From Lolium rigidum (Eukaryota > Streptophyta > Magnoliopsida > Poales > Poaceae), in the NCBI RefSeq assembly GCF_022539505.1, contig NC_061510.1:97852292-97916291 (forward strand): 64,000 nucleotides of DNA. The letters run 5' to 3'. The first letter of the stretch is position 1. Each line of letters starts with the position of its first letter. This document shows, in pieces, positions 42,994 to 55,514 of the stretch. The notes under the pieces are model-generated. The model saw nothing but the letters and a program-made list of their open reading frames with translations, made no database searches and was not told the DNA's origin. The position numbers and the translations under genes were made by a program.

Positions 42994-45900
42994 CCATGCT
43001 CATGCATTGTAGAGATTGTGTGTTAATTGCTTGTGAATGTTTGGATTGTGTGTAGATCTTTAAAAACCCAACCACCCTTTTTATTTTTGTGAATCTCCTT
43101 TCTTTAGTTGAGCAATTAAAATTCCCATAAGCCCCTGAGCATGTGATCTTCTTAGATCAAGTCCCTTTCAAATTTCCCTCCTCCATATTTTCTTCTTCTT
43201 TCCTCAATTTTCAAATCTGAAATCTTTCTAAGGATGAGTACCTTTGACTCATCACATTTTGTACCTAGAATTGACATGGATCATTCTATGTGATCAATTC
43301 AAATTTTCCAAACTAGAATTAAATGTGAAGAGTCATGCCGGCCATGATCCTTCCATCTCTCTTGTTCATTCTTTTCACCCCTTCTCCACACCCACACCCT
43401 AGTGCATGTGATCATGCTCCCACATGATCTTCTAAGATCAAGTTTTCATCAACATTCCCTCTTCCTTATCTATTCCCGCGATTCTTCATTTTCAAATCTG
43501 AAAACTCCCCAAGCAAGAGGATCATTGGCTCATCACTTGGTTGACCTATAGTGTCTCAGATCATCTCCTAGTGGATGCTCCTATATTTTCAAAAATTGGG
43601 TAGAAAAGAGGATGTCCATGCCGGCCATGCCCACTCCCGCACCCATGGTCATCCCCCTCCAACCCCCTTCACACCACCACACATGCACACGACCGAGAGG
43701 AGCCCTAGCACCATTCTGCACCCTCCCTATCCCTGGCATTCGACCTCCCACTCTCCTTCTCTCCCCATGATCACCACCTCGGGAACCAACACAAGATCAA
43801 GGGGATCTCCTTCCCTCCCCCATCTTTGGCAGCTTCCTGCTGTCCTGCACAACTCCCAGCAAACCCTCTCCATCTCTGACCCCGCGTGCACGCCCTCAGT
43901 TCGCCCTTCCTCTCCTTACCCGCATGGCAACCCCCAATGGCCGGTGACCACGTCCGCCTGGCCACGGCCACGTCCCCCGCTCCACCATCCCTCTCTGGTG
44001 ACTATAACCATGTCCGTCGGACACGCCTGGCCCGGCAACGCCTCGGAGACACACCCCTGGGCCACGCCCAAGACCCTCCTTCGCTGCACGTCGACGCCCA
44101 GCCGTCGGGTCACGTCGTCGAGCACCACCCGTAGCCGCCCCGTCGCGTCCTACTCCCTCTGTTCCGCTGCGCGACGCACACTAGCTGCCAAGCCGTGGCA
44201 CCGCCTCGCAGTCCCGCAGCAGCACCGCCTAGCTCGGCCAATCCTCCGCTGCCGCTCGCCTCCTCCGTCGGTGCACGGACCTGGTGCACGGTGCACCAGC
44301 CGTCGCCCTATAAAAACCGCGCCGCACCCTCCCTTCCTCCATTTCCCTCGCCACAGCATCCCCAGACCACCTCCACAACACCTCCTTGGGCGGAGAGGAG
44401 CCCTGCTCCTCCCTGCCGTCGAGCTCGCCTCGCCGCCGTGTTCCCGTGGCGATTTTGGTGAAGGTCGCCGACGCGGACGCCGCCGTTTCTCCCCTTCTCC
44501 CAGCTCCCTGGATGCTCCCTTCTCTCTTTGATCTAACGCGCGCCCGCGTTTCTTCCAGGGACCCCTGTAGACGCCGCCGTGAAGAGCCGCAGATTCGGCG
44601 CCGTCGACGTCAACCACTCCGGCCGGTCTTTGTTTTCGTCGCCGCCACCACCCCTCGGTAGCCCGTGCTCCGCCGCACCCAACGCGTCCCACCTCGCCGA
44701 CGACGGCGCCCGAGGTAAGCACGCCGTCCTTCGCCACTTCCCCGAGCGCCGCTAGGGTTAGGCTGTGCGGGCGTCGCGTCGAGCGGAAGACGACGGTGCA
44801 TGCACCGTTGGATCATATCCAACGGGTGCATGCGATAGCCGCCGGGTCCCGCGCGCCAACGTGGCCGCCAGCTACTCCCTCCGTTCAAAAACGCCGCTCC
44901 CGCGCTGCGCCGCCTCTCCTGGGCTGAATCTGGCCGAGCCCAGCGAGCCCCGCGAGCCCCGGCCCTATTTCCTTTTTCTTTTCTCCCCATTTAATCAGCC
45001 AGTAAATACCTGCTCAGGATTTAAATCACCAAAAATTCATCGATTGACCAAATGGAGTGATTCAAGTTTCTGAATGCTTGAATCTGTTTTCCCTACCACT
45101 AGAAGTTGCATGCACAGGGTTTAGTAGTACAGAAATGTGCCAACAAATTAAACCCTAAAAAGTTGCAGTATAGGCATTTTAATTTGTGTGATGTTTGTAC
45201 TGGCCCTTTTTGAGTGAGGTTAATTTGGTAGTGCTTTGCATGTTAATACCTATCTTGTGGCACTGGTCCCCCTTGCAATAGCTTACTAAATCTTGCTTAG
45301 GAAATAAATTAGAATCTAACCAGAGAGCTCTTCTCTGATTTTTAATTCAAAAACCACACAAGCTCTGGGAGCAAATCCAAGTGCTATAAGTAGATATAGT
45401 GATAGGGTATTTCTTCACCAGAGGAAATGATTTTTAGAGTTATATTTTGAGTCTGGTGAATTTATATCTGAAACAGGGCACCTTATCAGTATTTTAATTG
45501 TGTAAATTCTTTTACAACTCAGAAAAATACAAATCCAGTGGGGTTAGTTCGCATTTGTTCTTAGCTATCCAGGGGTATGTTTTGTTTTGGTAGGAGATGC
45601 TCTGGTTGGTGTGGGTCTAAGTTTTGGGATGCTCTGGTTTCTGTCTTGATTGAATTGTTTAGGTCACTAGAAATTTTATTTGCATATGATTCTTGTGCAG
45701 GTGTGTTATGCATGTCAATAGCTTTCTGTAGGTATGCTGCATGCATTTTTGTGACTTCCAGAAAGATTTAGGTCATTTAATTGGTTCATAAGTCAATTCT
45801 GGAATTGCAAAAATCATATCGTTTGTTTTAAAAATCAAAAATGGGTGAAACCACTTTCAGTAGTTTGCATTTGTCAACCTCTACCTACTGTGATTTTATC

Positions 45901-47700
45901 ATATCTTTGTGTGCATTATTCTGGAGATAGTTTGTTGATTGGTATGGTGTGTTTCTTTTATTTTTGCGACGATAGATTCGAACGCCGCCGGAGACGAAGG
46001 AGGAGGTGACTTTGGGGGATTTGAAGAAGAAGACCAGGGACACTTTGCTGAGCAAGGCAAGCCACCTCTTGATGCATCTCTGATCCTATATATCTTACTC
46101 TTGCATTATTACAGGTTTTATAAAGTGCATGTCTTTTTATTTTCATTTTCGGTGGTTAGTGCCACACGGAGTTTTATTAGTCCACCCTTAGGGTGCAGCC
46201 CTCGTTGGTGCCCTACTGAACACATCTCTATTAGTGATATGGTGCTTATCACCTTGTCGTCCTTGTCGCCATTTTTTTTGAAGAAGAATTGGACTATAGG
46301 TTGGGAGCCCTGGAAAAATGGTTACGAAAATGTTTTCCTGAAAAGAAGTTTTTCGAAAACCTTGGAATGGGGTAGCCCTGCCCAAGTGTGAGTCTATCCA
46401 AATGAAAATTTTTATGAAAAGGAGATTTGCTGGAGGCAAGTGGAGGAAAGAAAATGTTTTCGAAAACTTTAGCGCCTAAGTACTCACCCGGACTGAAAAA
46501 CAGTGCAACCACATTACCCCAAAGTGGGCACGGGGCGTAGCGTAGTAGTTTGTCTCGCCTTAGTTTGGGTCCTGCAAATGTAAGGGGTAGTCCGAGCATG
46601 GACACCTATCGACCGTGGCCTTCCCGACGAACTGGGAACGCCTTTCCATTGCGTATCGATGGCGAGGGTACAACCTATGAGCTCCCATTGAATAATGCCC
46701 CGCAGCTTGGTCGCGGCATTCCGGAGGGTCGAGCTGGTCGGGGAATTTGCTACTCCTGGGTAAACGACCCCTCGGACTCGGTGTTGGGAGGTACAACTCT
46801 AGGCGGCATGTCATAGGCTAAGGCGAGCAGGCGAAAAACTACGATCGTGTATTTGTCGTGGCATAGTTTATTATGCAGGGATGATGCCCACACGATGAGT
46901 ACCCGGATCTTGTGGAGAAAGTGTACAACCTCTGCAGAGTGAAAACTATTCGAATAGTCGTGTCCGCGGTCATGGACGGTCGGAAAGGCTGCTGCTTAGC
47001 ACTAAAGAGTTTTTGGCTTTTAAAAGTGTTTTCTCAAATTTTGTTTTGGGAAAGTAACGCCAGTGGGACTGGTGGAAAGGTACCTGCGAGGTACGGTGGA
47101 AAGTTGGAAAGAAAATGGCCATATGAGATGGCTGAAATTAAATTGGGTCACCCTTACCTATTAGTCTGCAAATAAAAGTGTTTATAAAAGTTTTTCAACA
47201 AAGGCATGAAGATGCCATACTCTCGAGAGGAACCACCTCTCGCTCTTTGTCGCCTTAGTTAGTGCCTGTTCCTTGCTACTGCCATATTGCATTTCCTTTA
47301 TTTCTCTCTAAGGTGGTTTGCGAGTACATTCAAAAGTACTCATTGGCATTGTTGTCCTGGTTATCTATTTGACCAGACTGTGAAGAAGAGTACTTCGAAG
47401 AAGAGGAGTACGACGCCGAAGACGCGAACTAGGACGCTCTCCCAGTCAGCCGCCTGTAGGGTAAAGGCCTGACTTGGGTTCCGCCGCTTTTGGAGTCAAG
47501 TTGTTTCCGCTGCAGTTTGGTGAACTACGGCCCTGATGGCCTATGATGTAAGACTTCGTATTACTTAAATTCGGTACTGTAATGGATGATGTAATCTGGT
47601 ATCAGTTCGGTTATGTATTCACGATGGAATGATCTTGGGATCGTGAAATTGAATGCATAATTGGAGTTCTGGACTGGTAAGTCCGGGGCCCCACAGTTCT

Positions 47701-47874
47701 CTTTTAGCCAGATCGAGTTTGAAGCTCGTGGAATTAGTTTGTGGAAAATCTAAAGCGAAAACAGGCCCACGTTTTTTCTTGGCGCGATGCAAAAACAAGT
47801 TCCCAAGATAAATTTCATGTGAGCAAAAGTTTTCGCCGTCGCTACCTTTATTCCAATGAATAAGATTAATATTA
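47701..47874. other. Single-copy-looking flank
   Basis: The sequence continues the DNA that lay right of 12338 before the chromovirus inserted. No gene or repeat is recognised. Confidence 0.4.
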
Positions 47875-49407
47875 TCTATCTATTCTAGTATTATATACTA
47901 AAAGCAAAATAAGAATGTATTTCGAGGCACTAGGTTAATCCATATATGCTAAAAAAAATGTAAACCAATGATTTTAATATTGACGTTTGAGATTAAAAGA
48001 TAATAAATGTTACGTACAATAATATAGGTGTACAATAGAACACTTTTGACACGTATGCGTGGCGATTTAAAATATCCCTGCCCTTGCTGTACATAGAAAC
48101 AAACTAGGTGGGTAGGTGCTTGGATTCAAGGCGTTTTACCAAAAAAAAAAGATATAAAGTTTGAACGGACCTCTTTAGCTCAAAGCAAAAAAAAAAAAAA
48201 ATCTTATCCTTTTTTTCTAACGCACACGGCATGAGTCGTGATTGGTCTAGCTTCTCCTAGATTGATCGGCAGGTTTACTAAAAGTAAAATAAGGGTGTAT
48301 TTCGAGGCACCAGATTAATCCACATATGCTAAAAAAATGTAAACCAATGATTTTAATATTGACATTTGAGATTTAAAGTTAACAAGTGTTACGTACAATA
48401 ATATAGGTGTACAACAGAACACTTTTGACACGTACGTGGCGATTTAAAATATGTGCAATATTTGTCCCCGCCCTTGCCCGTACATAGAAACAAACTAGGT
48501 GGGTAGGTGCTTGGATTCAAGGCGTTTTACCAAAAAAAAAAAACAGAAGATACGAAGTTTGAACGGACCTCTTTAGGTCAAAGCACAAAAAAGAAACTTA
48601 GCCTTTTTTGCTAACGCACACGACATGAGTCGTGATTGGTCTGTCTTCTCCTAGATTGATCGGCAGGTTTGGTGTTTGTCCACGACCAATGAGTCCTGGA
48701 CTTGGACGGTTGAAATTTCTGGCTTCCCAAGGAATATAAACAGATGATTTTAATAATGTATAAAACGGTACTTATGTCACATAGGCGATTTAAAACATGT
48801 GTGTACGGAATATGACTTGGAAACAGAACAAACGCGATCTACTATCACACCATTGCGCTGATAGAACCCAAAAAAAAGACCAGTTATGCTAAAATGGAAA
48901 ATTCCCGGTTACCCGCCTTTACGTTGGCTTGACAACACAAAGCAAAGAAGTCCTGATGCTATACGCCAACTCCATTTCTACTTTTTTTCTTATACCCAGT
49001 TAGAATAGGCCGTTGTAAAACCATGCATGAATACTGAGAAACGCATATGTTTAGAGCATTGCATTACGCATATATTCATGGCGTATAAACATAGCGCGTG
49101 GCACCATATAAAAACTACCAACCACAATCTGATATTTTTTTTGAAAATTAAATTTCATGTAAAAATGACACATTTGATCAATCAACTATATTTGAAAATG
49201 GCCTAAAAGTGCTCATCAAATAAAGGCAAAAGATATTTTCTACATAGGTGATATTGATTTAGCGGGAATTTTGGATATAAAATATGTGAGTGTAAAAAGA
49301 ATCAGCAAGTGTATTTTCAGGATAATTAATTATGACACATGATAATTGTCATCACTCTAACATAAATAAAAATGATGCTCTCGTATTTGCGAGGGTCACT
49401 GTGCTAG
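47875..49407 (+). mobile_element. Probable short non-autonomous Helitron
   Basis: The right end has a hairpin (CTCTCG-TATTTG-CGAGGG, 49378-49395), an 8-base spacer and CTAG followed by T at 49408, the Helitron 3' signature. The left end is TCTATCTATTC preceded by A, fitting insertion between A and T. There is no coding capacity. Internally it carries a direct duplication (47896-48275, 48276-48670). The left boundary is less certain than the right; TC at 47879 is an alternative. Confidence 0.5.
47896..48670 (+). repeat. Tandem direct duplication, about 385 bp x 2
   Basis: Copies 47896-48275 and 48276-48670 both run from TACTAAAAG(C/T)AAAATAAG to GATTGATCGGCAGGTTT. They are roughly 90% alike, differing by point changes, poly-A lengths and a 15-bp insertion in the second. 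Confidence 0.8.
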
Positions 49408-49408
49408 T

Positions 49409-50153
49409 TTTTTAAAAACTACATCAGTCATTCTTAGGTCAGTTTAGGAAAATTTTGTTTTCTTCTCGACTAAGGATTAGCGATAGGCGGAGCGCCCAAT
49501 CGCTGCATGCGGTGTCACTCTCCGTCTGTCCAGTGACTCTGCCCCACGCTTGCTTCACCTCCTTTTCCTCGCCTTGGGATTAAGGTCGATCAACTGAAGC
49601 CCGATTTGACGCTCTAAAGCTCGATCTGGGTCACTAATCCAGTCGATCATTGCATCACTCTTGTCCTGGCCTTTCCAGCTTTCCAGTCTGCTAGCTCCTC
49701 CAAGCCCTACCACCTTTTAACCCAGATTTGCAACTGTATCAAATAGTAGCCATTAACTTATGAGATGAAACCTTTGTGCCCGAGATTAGATGGCCGCGTC
49801 GTCACTACGCATGCCGGCGCGGTGATCTCGAGGCCGGGGCGGCGCGCATCGGACGGCCGGGCGGCGCGACCAACCCGGGGTGGACACGCTCGCGGGGACA
49901 GCAGCAGTACGTCGCTGGCCGGCACGATCTCGCCCCGATCGCGCGGCCTTTGGGGTCACCTGCTCCCCCACTACCTCCCAAAGGATAGGGCACCGCCATT
50001 TTTGGCATCTCCGTGCTTGCCCCCGCTGGAGAAGAGCAAAGTGAGTAGGAGTACGTAGATCAGCGTTATCTGCCGTTCCATTGGCTAGCTGCAGACCACG
50101 GATGGATTTGTTGGGTACCAAGCTAGGAAAATGCGATGTGTGTACGATGGAGA
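49409..50153 (+). other. Flank left of CACTA element, possible decayed transcription unit
   Basis: The sequence becomes GC-balanced with C/T-rich stretches from about 49540. An open frame at 49765-50058 (97 codons, Arg/Gly/Pro-rich) matches no family I know. GAGCAAAGTGAGTAGG at about 50035 resembles a splice donor. Possibly an exon or leader of a host gene whose continuation is 63351 onward; no firm gene call. Confidence 0.25.
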
Positions 50154-50214
50154 CACCGGTAGAAAAAAGGCCTTCCGTCCAGCCCCATTAGTCGCGAAAA
50201 TGTAAGAACCGCGA

Positions 50215-50400
50215 CCAATGGGGCCTTTAGTCGCGGCTCGGGTGACGAACCGCGACCAAAGGCCCGGCCCAGCGCGCTCGGTGGCCAGCTGGTGGACGGG
50301 AGGGGCTTTAGTCGCGGTTGGCCTGGCCAACCGCGACTAAATGTCCTCGAGCTCGGCCCAAAGGCCTTTAGTCGCGGTTGGCCGGGCCAACCGCGACTAA
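50215..50400. repeat. CACTA left subterminal repeats
   Basis: There are three head-to-head pairs of the GCCTTTAGTCGCGGTTGGC type with short spacers, for example 50303-50340 and 50366-50402. They are probable transposase binding sites. CCCTATATATACC follows at about 50407 as a TATA box for the transposase gene. Confidence 0.75.
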
Positions 50401-50756
50401 AGCCCCTCCCTATATATACCATCCAGCCCACAGCACTTAGCCATTTGGTGCCACTTCTCTTCACAAACTTTACAAGGGGGTGTAGGGTTTGCTTTTGGCT
50501 CCTCTTATGCACACAAGGTGTTTGATGAAATGTCCCAAGAGCATGAAACAAACATGATATGAAGTGTCGGAGCCACACTTGATCGAGCTTCCTCATTTAT
50601 TTTTTCCTCCTCGATCGCGGTTAGCAACAACTTGAACCTTTCATATATATGTGTCATTGATAAAATATGCATATGTGTGTAGTTCATTGTTTAATTTCTA
50701 TTTAGTTTAACAAATGCATGATGGTTAATTATATATTTTGTATTATAATAATGCAG

Positions 50757-53700
50757 ATGAATCGGCAATGGATGTACGCTAGCCGACTCTCCGGCGAATT
50801 CACTACGGGTTTGAAAGATTTCCTCGTAGTGGCTAATGCGAACAAGCAGGGGGGTTTTGTTATCTGTCCATGTGTTGGCTCGTAAGAATCGGAAGGGTTA
50901 CTCTTCCTCAAGGGAAGTTCACTCGCACTGATTCGGCATGGTTTCATGCCAAGCTATAATTGTTGGACCAAGCATGGAGAAAGAGGGGTTATAATGGAAG
51001 AAGATGAAGAAGGGTATGACATCGATGAGAGCTATCTTGATCATTTCGGTGATACTTTCATGGATGATGTCTGAAGGTGGGGAAGGTGAAGGGGAAGGTG
51101 ATCAAGAAGAGGCACGTGATGAGCCCGCTGATGATCTTGGTCGGACCATTGCCGATGCACGGAGTCGCTACGAAACCGAAAAGGAGAGGAGAATTTGGAT
51201 CGCATGTTAGAGGATCACAAAAAGTCGTTGTACCCGAGGATGCGATAATGGTCTGAAAAAGCTGGGCTGCACACTGGATTTGTTGAGATGGAAGGCACAG
51301 GAAGGTGTAGCTGACTCGGGATTTGAAAACTTGCTGAAAATGTTGAAGAATATGTTTCCAAAGAATAACGAGTTGCCCTCCGAGTACGTACGAAGCAAAG
51401 AAGGTTGTCTGCCCTCTAGGTTTAGAGGTTACGAAGATACATGCATGCATCAACGACTGCATCCTCTACCGCGGTGAATACGAGAATTTGAATGAATGCC
51501 CGGTATGCACTGCATTGCGTTATAAGATCAGAGGCGATGACCCTGGTGATGATGTCGAGGGCCAGAAACCCAGGAAGAAGGTTCCCGCCAAGGTGATGTG
51601 GTATGCTCCTATAATACCACGGTTGAAACGTCTGTTCAGGAACAAAGAGCATGCCAAGTTGTTGCGATGACACAAAGAGGACCGTAAGTCGGACGGGGAG
51701 TTGAGACACCCCGCAGATGGAACGCAATGGAGAAAGATCGACAGAGAGTTTAAAGATTTTGCAGCTGACGCAAGGAACATAAGATTTGGTCTAAGTACAG
51801 ATGGCATGAATCCTTTCGGCGAGCAGAGCTCCAGCCATAGCACCTGACTCTATTCATCTACAACCTTCCTCCTTGGTTGTGCATGAAGCGGAAGTTCATT
51901 ATGATGCCAGTGCTCATCCAAGGTCCGAAGCAACCCGGCAACGACATCGATGTGTACCTAAGGCCATTAGTTGATGAACTTTTACAGTTGTGGGGAAGAC
52001 CTGGTGTCCGTGTGTGGGATGAGCACAAAGAAGAGGAATTTGACCTACGAGCGTTGCTTTTCGTAACCATCAACGATTGTCCTGCTCTTAGTAACCCTTC
52101 GGGACAGTCAAATAAGGGATACAATGCATGCACGCACTGCTTACATGAGGCCCGAAAGTGTACATTTGCCAAATTGTAAGAAGAACGTGTACCAGGGCGT
52201 CGTCGATTTCTTCCGAAAATTCATCCGATAAGAAAGCGCGGCAAGCATTACAACGGCAAGGCGGATCACCGGCCGAAGCTCGCGGAACGCTACTCGGTGC
52301 TTGAGGTATTTGATATGGTCAAGGATTTGAAAGTCATCTTTGGAAAGGGTCCTGGCGGACAATCAATTCCGAAGGGAGCCGACGGGCATGCACCCATGTG
52401 GAAGAAGAAATCTATATTCGGGAGCTAGAATATTGGAAAGTCCTAGATGTCCGCTCCGCAATCGACGTGATGCATGTTACGAAGAATATTTGCGTGAACC
52501 TGCTAAGCTTCTTGGGCGTGTATGGGAAGACAAATGATACAAAGGAAGCACGGCAGGACCGAGCAACGCTTGAAAGACCACGATGACCAGCATCCGGAAT
52601 GGTTTCAAGGTCGTGCCGGCTACGCTCCGACCAAAGAAGAGAAGGTCATCTTTTTTGAATGCTCGAGCGGTATTAAGGTCCCGTCTGGATTCTCGTCCAA
52701 TATAAAGGGAATAATAAACATGGCGGAGAAAAAGTTCCAAAACCTGAAGTCTCACGACTGCCACGTGATTATGGCGCAATTGCTTCCGATTGCTTTGAGG
52801 GGGCTCCTGCCGGAAAATGTTCGAGTAGCCATTGTGAAGCTATGTGCATTCCTCAATGCAATCTCTCAAAGGTAATCAATCCAGAAGTTCTACCACGGTT
52901 ACAGAACGATGTGGTCCAATGTCTTGTCAGTTTCGAGTTGGTGTTCCCACCATCCTTCTTCAATATTATGACGCACCTCCTGGTTCACCTAGTCGAAGAG
53001 ATTTCCATTCTCGGTCCTATATTTCTACACAATATGTTCCCCTTCGAGAGGTTCATGGGAGTATTAAAGAAATATGTTCGTAACCGTGCTAGGCCAGAAG
53101 GAAGCATCGCCAAGGGCTATGGAAATGACGAGGTAATTGAGTTTTGTGTTGACTTTGTTCCTGACCTTAAGCCGATTGGTCTTCCTCGATCGCGGCACGA
53201 GGGGAGACTAAGTGGAAAAGGCACGATCGGAAGGAAATCAACGATATGTATGGACGACCATTCTCTGACTGAAGCACACCACACAGTTCTGACCAATTCC
53301 AGCTTGGTGGCTCCATACTTTGAGAAACACAAGAATATTTTACGCTCGGACAACCCGGGGAGCCTGAATCCTGGATTAGGAAGGCCCACATGGAGACTTT
53401 CGGCGGTTGGTTGAGAAAACATTTAATGAGTGACAATGAGGTTGTAGATCAGCTGTACATGTTGGCCAAGACACCATCTTCGACTATAACGACTTTCCAA
53501 GGGTACGAGATAAATGGGAATACATTTTACACGATCGCCCAAGATAAAAAGAGCACCAACCAAAACAGTGGTGTCCGCTTTGATGCAGCAACCGAGAATG
53601 GGCAAAAGGTCACATATTATGGTTACATAGAGGAGATATGGGAACTTGACTATGGACCCTCCTTCAAGGTCCCTTTGTTCCGGGTGCAAATGGTTCAAGC

Positions 53701-54090
53701 TAACAGGAGGTGGGGTAAAGGTGGACCAGCAATACGGAATGATAATGGTGGATTTCAACAATCTTGGTTACCTTGACGAACCATTCGTCCTAGCGAAAGA
53801 TGTCGCTCAGGTTTTCTATGTCAAGGACATAAGTAGCAAACCGAGGAAACGGAAAGATAAGAAAACGATCAGTACATCATGCGATGATCCAAAGCGCCAC
53901 ATTGTTCTTTCAGGGAAAAGAAACATCGTGGGAGTGGAGGACAAGACAGGACATGTCGGAAGATTATAATATGTTTGGTGAAATTCCGCCCTTCAAAGTG
54001 AACACCGATCCAAGCATTAAGTTAAATGATGAGGATGCTCCATGGATACGGCCCAATCGTAAGCAAGCGGGGACACAAGGGAAGAAATGA
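50757..54090 (+). pseudogene. TNP2-like CACTA transposase, broken by frameshifts
   Basis: The start MNRQWMYASRLSGEF matches the N-terminal transposase-associated domain, followed by LIRHGFMPSYNCWTKHGE and an acidic linker. The Transposase_21 core includes CPVCTALRYKI, MWYAPIIPRLKRLFRNKEHA, FGLSTDGMNPFGEQSSSHS (near 51786-51842), NDIDVYLRPLVDELL and NKGYNACTHC (near 52113). Then comes a DUF4218-type domain (LVHLVEEISILGPIFLHNMF, RNRARPEGSIAKGY, 52842-53260). Last is a DUF4216-type domain (YYGYIEEIWELDYG, VPLFRVQMV, 53600-53800). The order fits grass CACTA transposases. Stops or shifts at about 50883, 51075, 51207, 51670, 51845, 52180, 52875, 53412 and 53720 destroy it. It would bind the subterminal repeats and cut the ends. 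Confidence 0.85.
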
Positions 54091-54226
54091 TGTGTAATAA
54101 TTTATTGTACCAAACTTTGTTGAATGGATCATGTGAATTATATTGCCCGTGATGTGTTTGGTGTCCATTTTCGAATGATTCGATTGATTCGAGATAGCAC
54201 TGATGATACATGAAATTTGGATTGAT

Positions 54227-54788
54227 TTAGTCATACTCCTGCCTAGGCGTATAATATGCATACTCGTAGTCTTCATAGTCGCCGCCGTTGTACTGGTAGT
54301 CGTCGCCTTCTAAGTTGTCGCCGTCGTCGTTGCTGCTGTCGTCGCTGTCGTCGGGCGGCGCTCGTGGCTCGAACTGAGGGTAGCGCAGGCGGGGGATATC
54401 GCCGGCCGTGATGTAGTCCATGACGCTCTGCAGAGTCCGGCCGTACCACCATAGCCGACGGCCGGCCTCGTGGAAGTTCCCGGGAGGCGGACCGTCCTCC
54501 TCATACCCGGCGAGCGCCCTCTCACGCCGATTGATGAAGAAGGCGTCCCAAGTATGCTGGTTATCGGGATGCCGGCGGGGATTCATCCGCTGCTCCGGCG
54601 TGAGGTCGAGGTAGTAGTGGTTCGTGATGGCTACCCGGCGCGCGGTACCACGAGGGAGGGAGGACCGGCACGCCGCCGGTGCTTAGGCTCCAGCCGGCGG
54701 GGACGCGGTAGCCCGGTGGGCAAGGGTAGTTCGAGGCGCAAAGCTCCTCCACCGGCTGGTAGGTTAGAGTGGGTGCGGTGGAAGCCAT
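54227..54788 (-). pseudogene. Small antisense gene of CACTA element, Pro-rich/acidic
   Basis: The minus-strand ORF starts MASTAPTLTYQPVEELCASN (54788) and runs through YPCPPGYRVPAGWSLSTGG. It shifts frame near 54600 and continues as NPRRHPDNQHTWDAFFINRR, PPPGNFHEAGRRLWWYGRTL and an acidic Asp/Tyr-rich end (DDSDDSSNDDGDNLEGDD). It stops at 54227, between the transposase and a minisatellite. It is convergent with the transposase gene and about 185 residues long if unbroken. No known domain is recognised. Start and strand are supported by amino acid composition and by the length of the collinear open frames. Confidence 0.5.
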
Positions 54789-54860
54789 GAGAGAGTGATG
54801 AGAGATTGTAGAGATGTGATAATGCTGGCCAAGCCGGGCTACATATATGTAGTGAGAAAT

Positions 54861-55000
54861 GGCGGGAAAAATGGGAGCGGGAAGACAGGAGGCGGCAGGA
54901 AAGAGGCGGGAAGACAGGAGGCGGGAAGAAAGAGGCGGGAAGAAAGAGGCGGGAAGAAAGTGGCGGGAAGACAGGGAAGAAATGGCGGGAAGAAGAGAAA
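54861..55000. repeat. Purine-rich minisatellite
   Basis: About ten copies of a 12-19 bp unit related to GGCGGGAAGAAAGA and GGCGGGAAGACAGGA, with strand asymmetry (almost all purines on plus). It lies directly upstream of the antisense gene start. Confidence 0.7.
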
Positions 55001-55013
55001 GAAATGTAGTAAG

Positions 55014-55380
55014 ATTTTGAAATGAATTAATTTTATTTTTCTGAATTTATTGATATATTATTTGTATTTTTCAGATTTTTAAATGAAGTAGTTTTATTTT
55101 TCTTTATTTTTTGATATATTATTTGTATTTTTAACATTTTGAAATGAATTAGTTTTATTTTTATGAATTTTTTGATATATTATTTGTATTTTTAACATTT
55201 TGAATTGAATTGGTTTTATTTTTCTGAATTTTTTGATATATAATTTGTATTTTTAACATATTGAAATGAATTAGTTTTATTTTTCTGATTTTTTTGATAT
55301 ATAATTTGTATTTTTAAGATTTTGAATTGAATTAGTTTTATTTTTCTGAATTTTTTGATATATTATATGTATTTTTCACG
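55014..55380. repeat. AT-rich minisatellite, about 61 bp x 6
   Basis: Six diverged units each read TTTTGAAATGAATTAG-TTTTATTTTTCTGAATTTTTTG-ATATATTATTTGTATTTTTAACA. It is non-coding. Confidence 0.8.
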
Positions 55381-55424
55381 AATTATTTTTATTTTTCACA
55401 TTTAGAAAATGAAAGAATTTTGAA

Positions 55425-55514
55425 AAAGGCCTTTAGTCGCGGTTGGCCTGCATTTCCGCGGGAACCAAAAAAGGGGCGAAAAAAGGGCTTTGGTCGCGGT
55501 TGGTGTGGCCAACC
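55425..55514. repeat. CACTA internal subterminal-type repeats, left of solo LTR
   Basis: GGCCTTTAGTCGCGGTTGGCC and GGCTTTGGTCGCGGTTGG are copies of the terminal-region motif placed mid-element. The array continues at 57812 after the solo LTR. Confidence 0.7.

Larger units (their letters stand above)
12339..47695 (+). mobile_element. Chromovirus (Tekay/Del-like) Gypsy retrotransposon with two nested insertions
   Basis: The outer element begins TGTAACAACCC, ends GGGGCCCCACA, and is flanked by GTTCT (12334-12338 and 47696-47700). Its LTRs are both 4806 bp once the insertions are removed; without the nested elements it is about 15.6 kb. The order is LTR, iMet primer site (23941), an extra upstream ORF (24165-25040), gag-protease-RT (25349-27568), RT end-RNase H-integrase-chromodomain (27565-29865), polypurine tract, LTR. 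Gene order with integrase after RNase H defines Gypsy. The C-terminal chromodomain and the TGTAACA ends fit the chromovirus Tekay/Del clade. One frameshift is seen in pol. LTRs differ at roughly 75 positions by eye (about 98.4% identical). Confidence 0.92.
29910..47695 (+). repeat. Chromovirus 3' LTR, interrupted at 30019-42993
   Basis: The LTR consists of 29910-30018 plus 42999-47695 (4806 bp with one CCATG). It includes the uninterrupted copy of the site that family 2 hit in the 5' LTR (GAAGAAGAGTACTTCG at about 47383). TATA is at 44309-44316 and the inverted repeat at 44798-44833. It ends CCCCACA before GTTCT. Confidence 0.9.

Noticed and set aside
49765..50058. 97-codon ORF left of the CACTA element as a host gene
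   Set aside because: Arg/Gly-rich, no recognised domain and no supported splicing; kept only as part of an uncertain flank.
55014..55380. Six regularly spaced repeats as a CRISPR-like array
   Set aside because: Units are directly adjacent without spacers, AT-rich and diverged, in plant DNA: a minisatellite.
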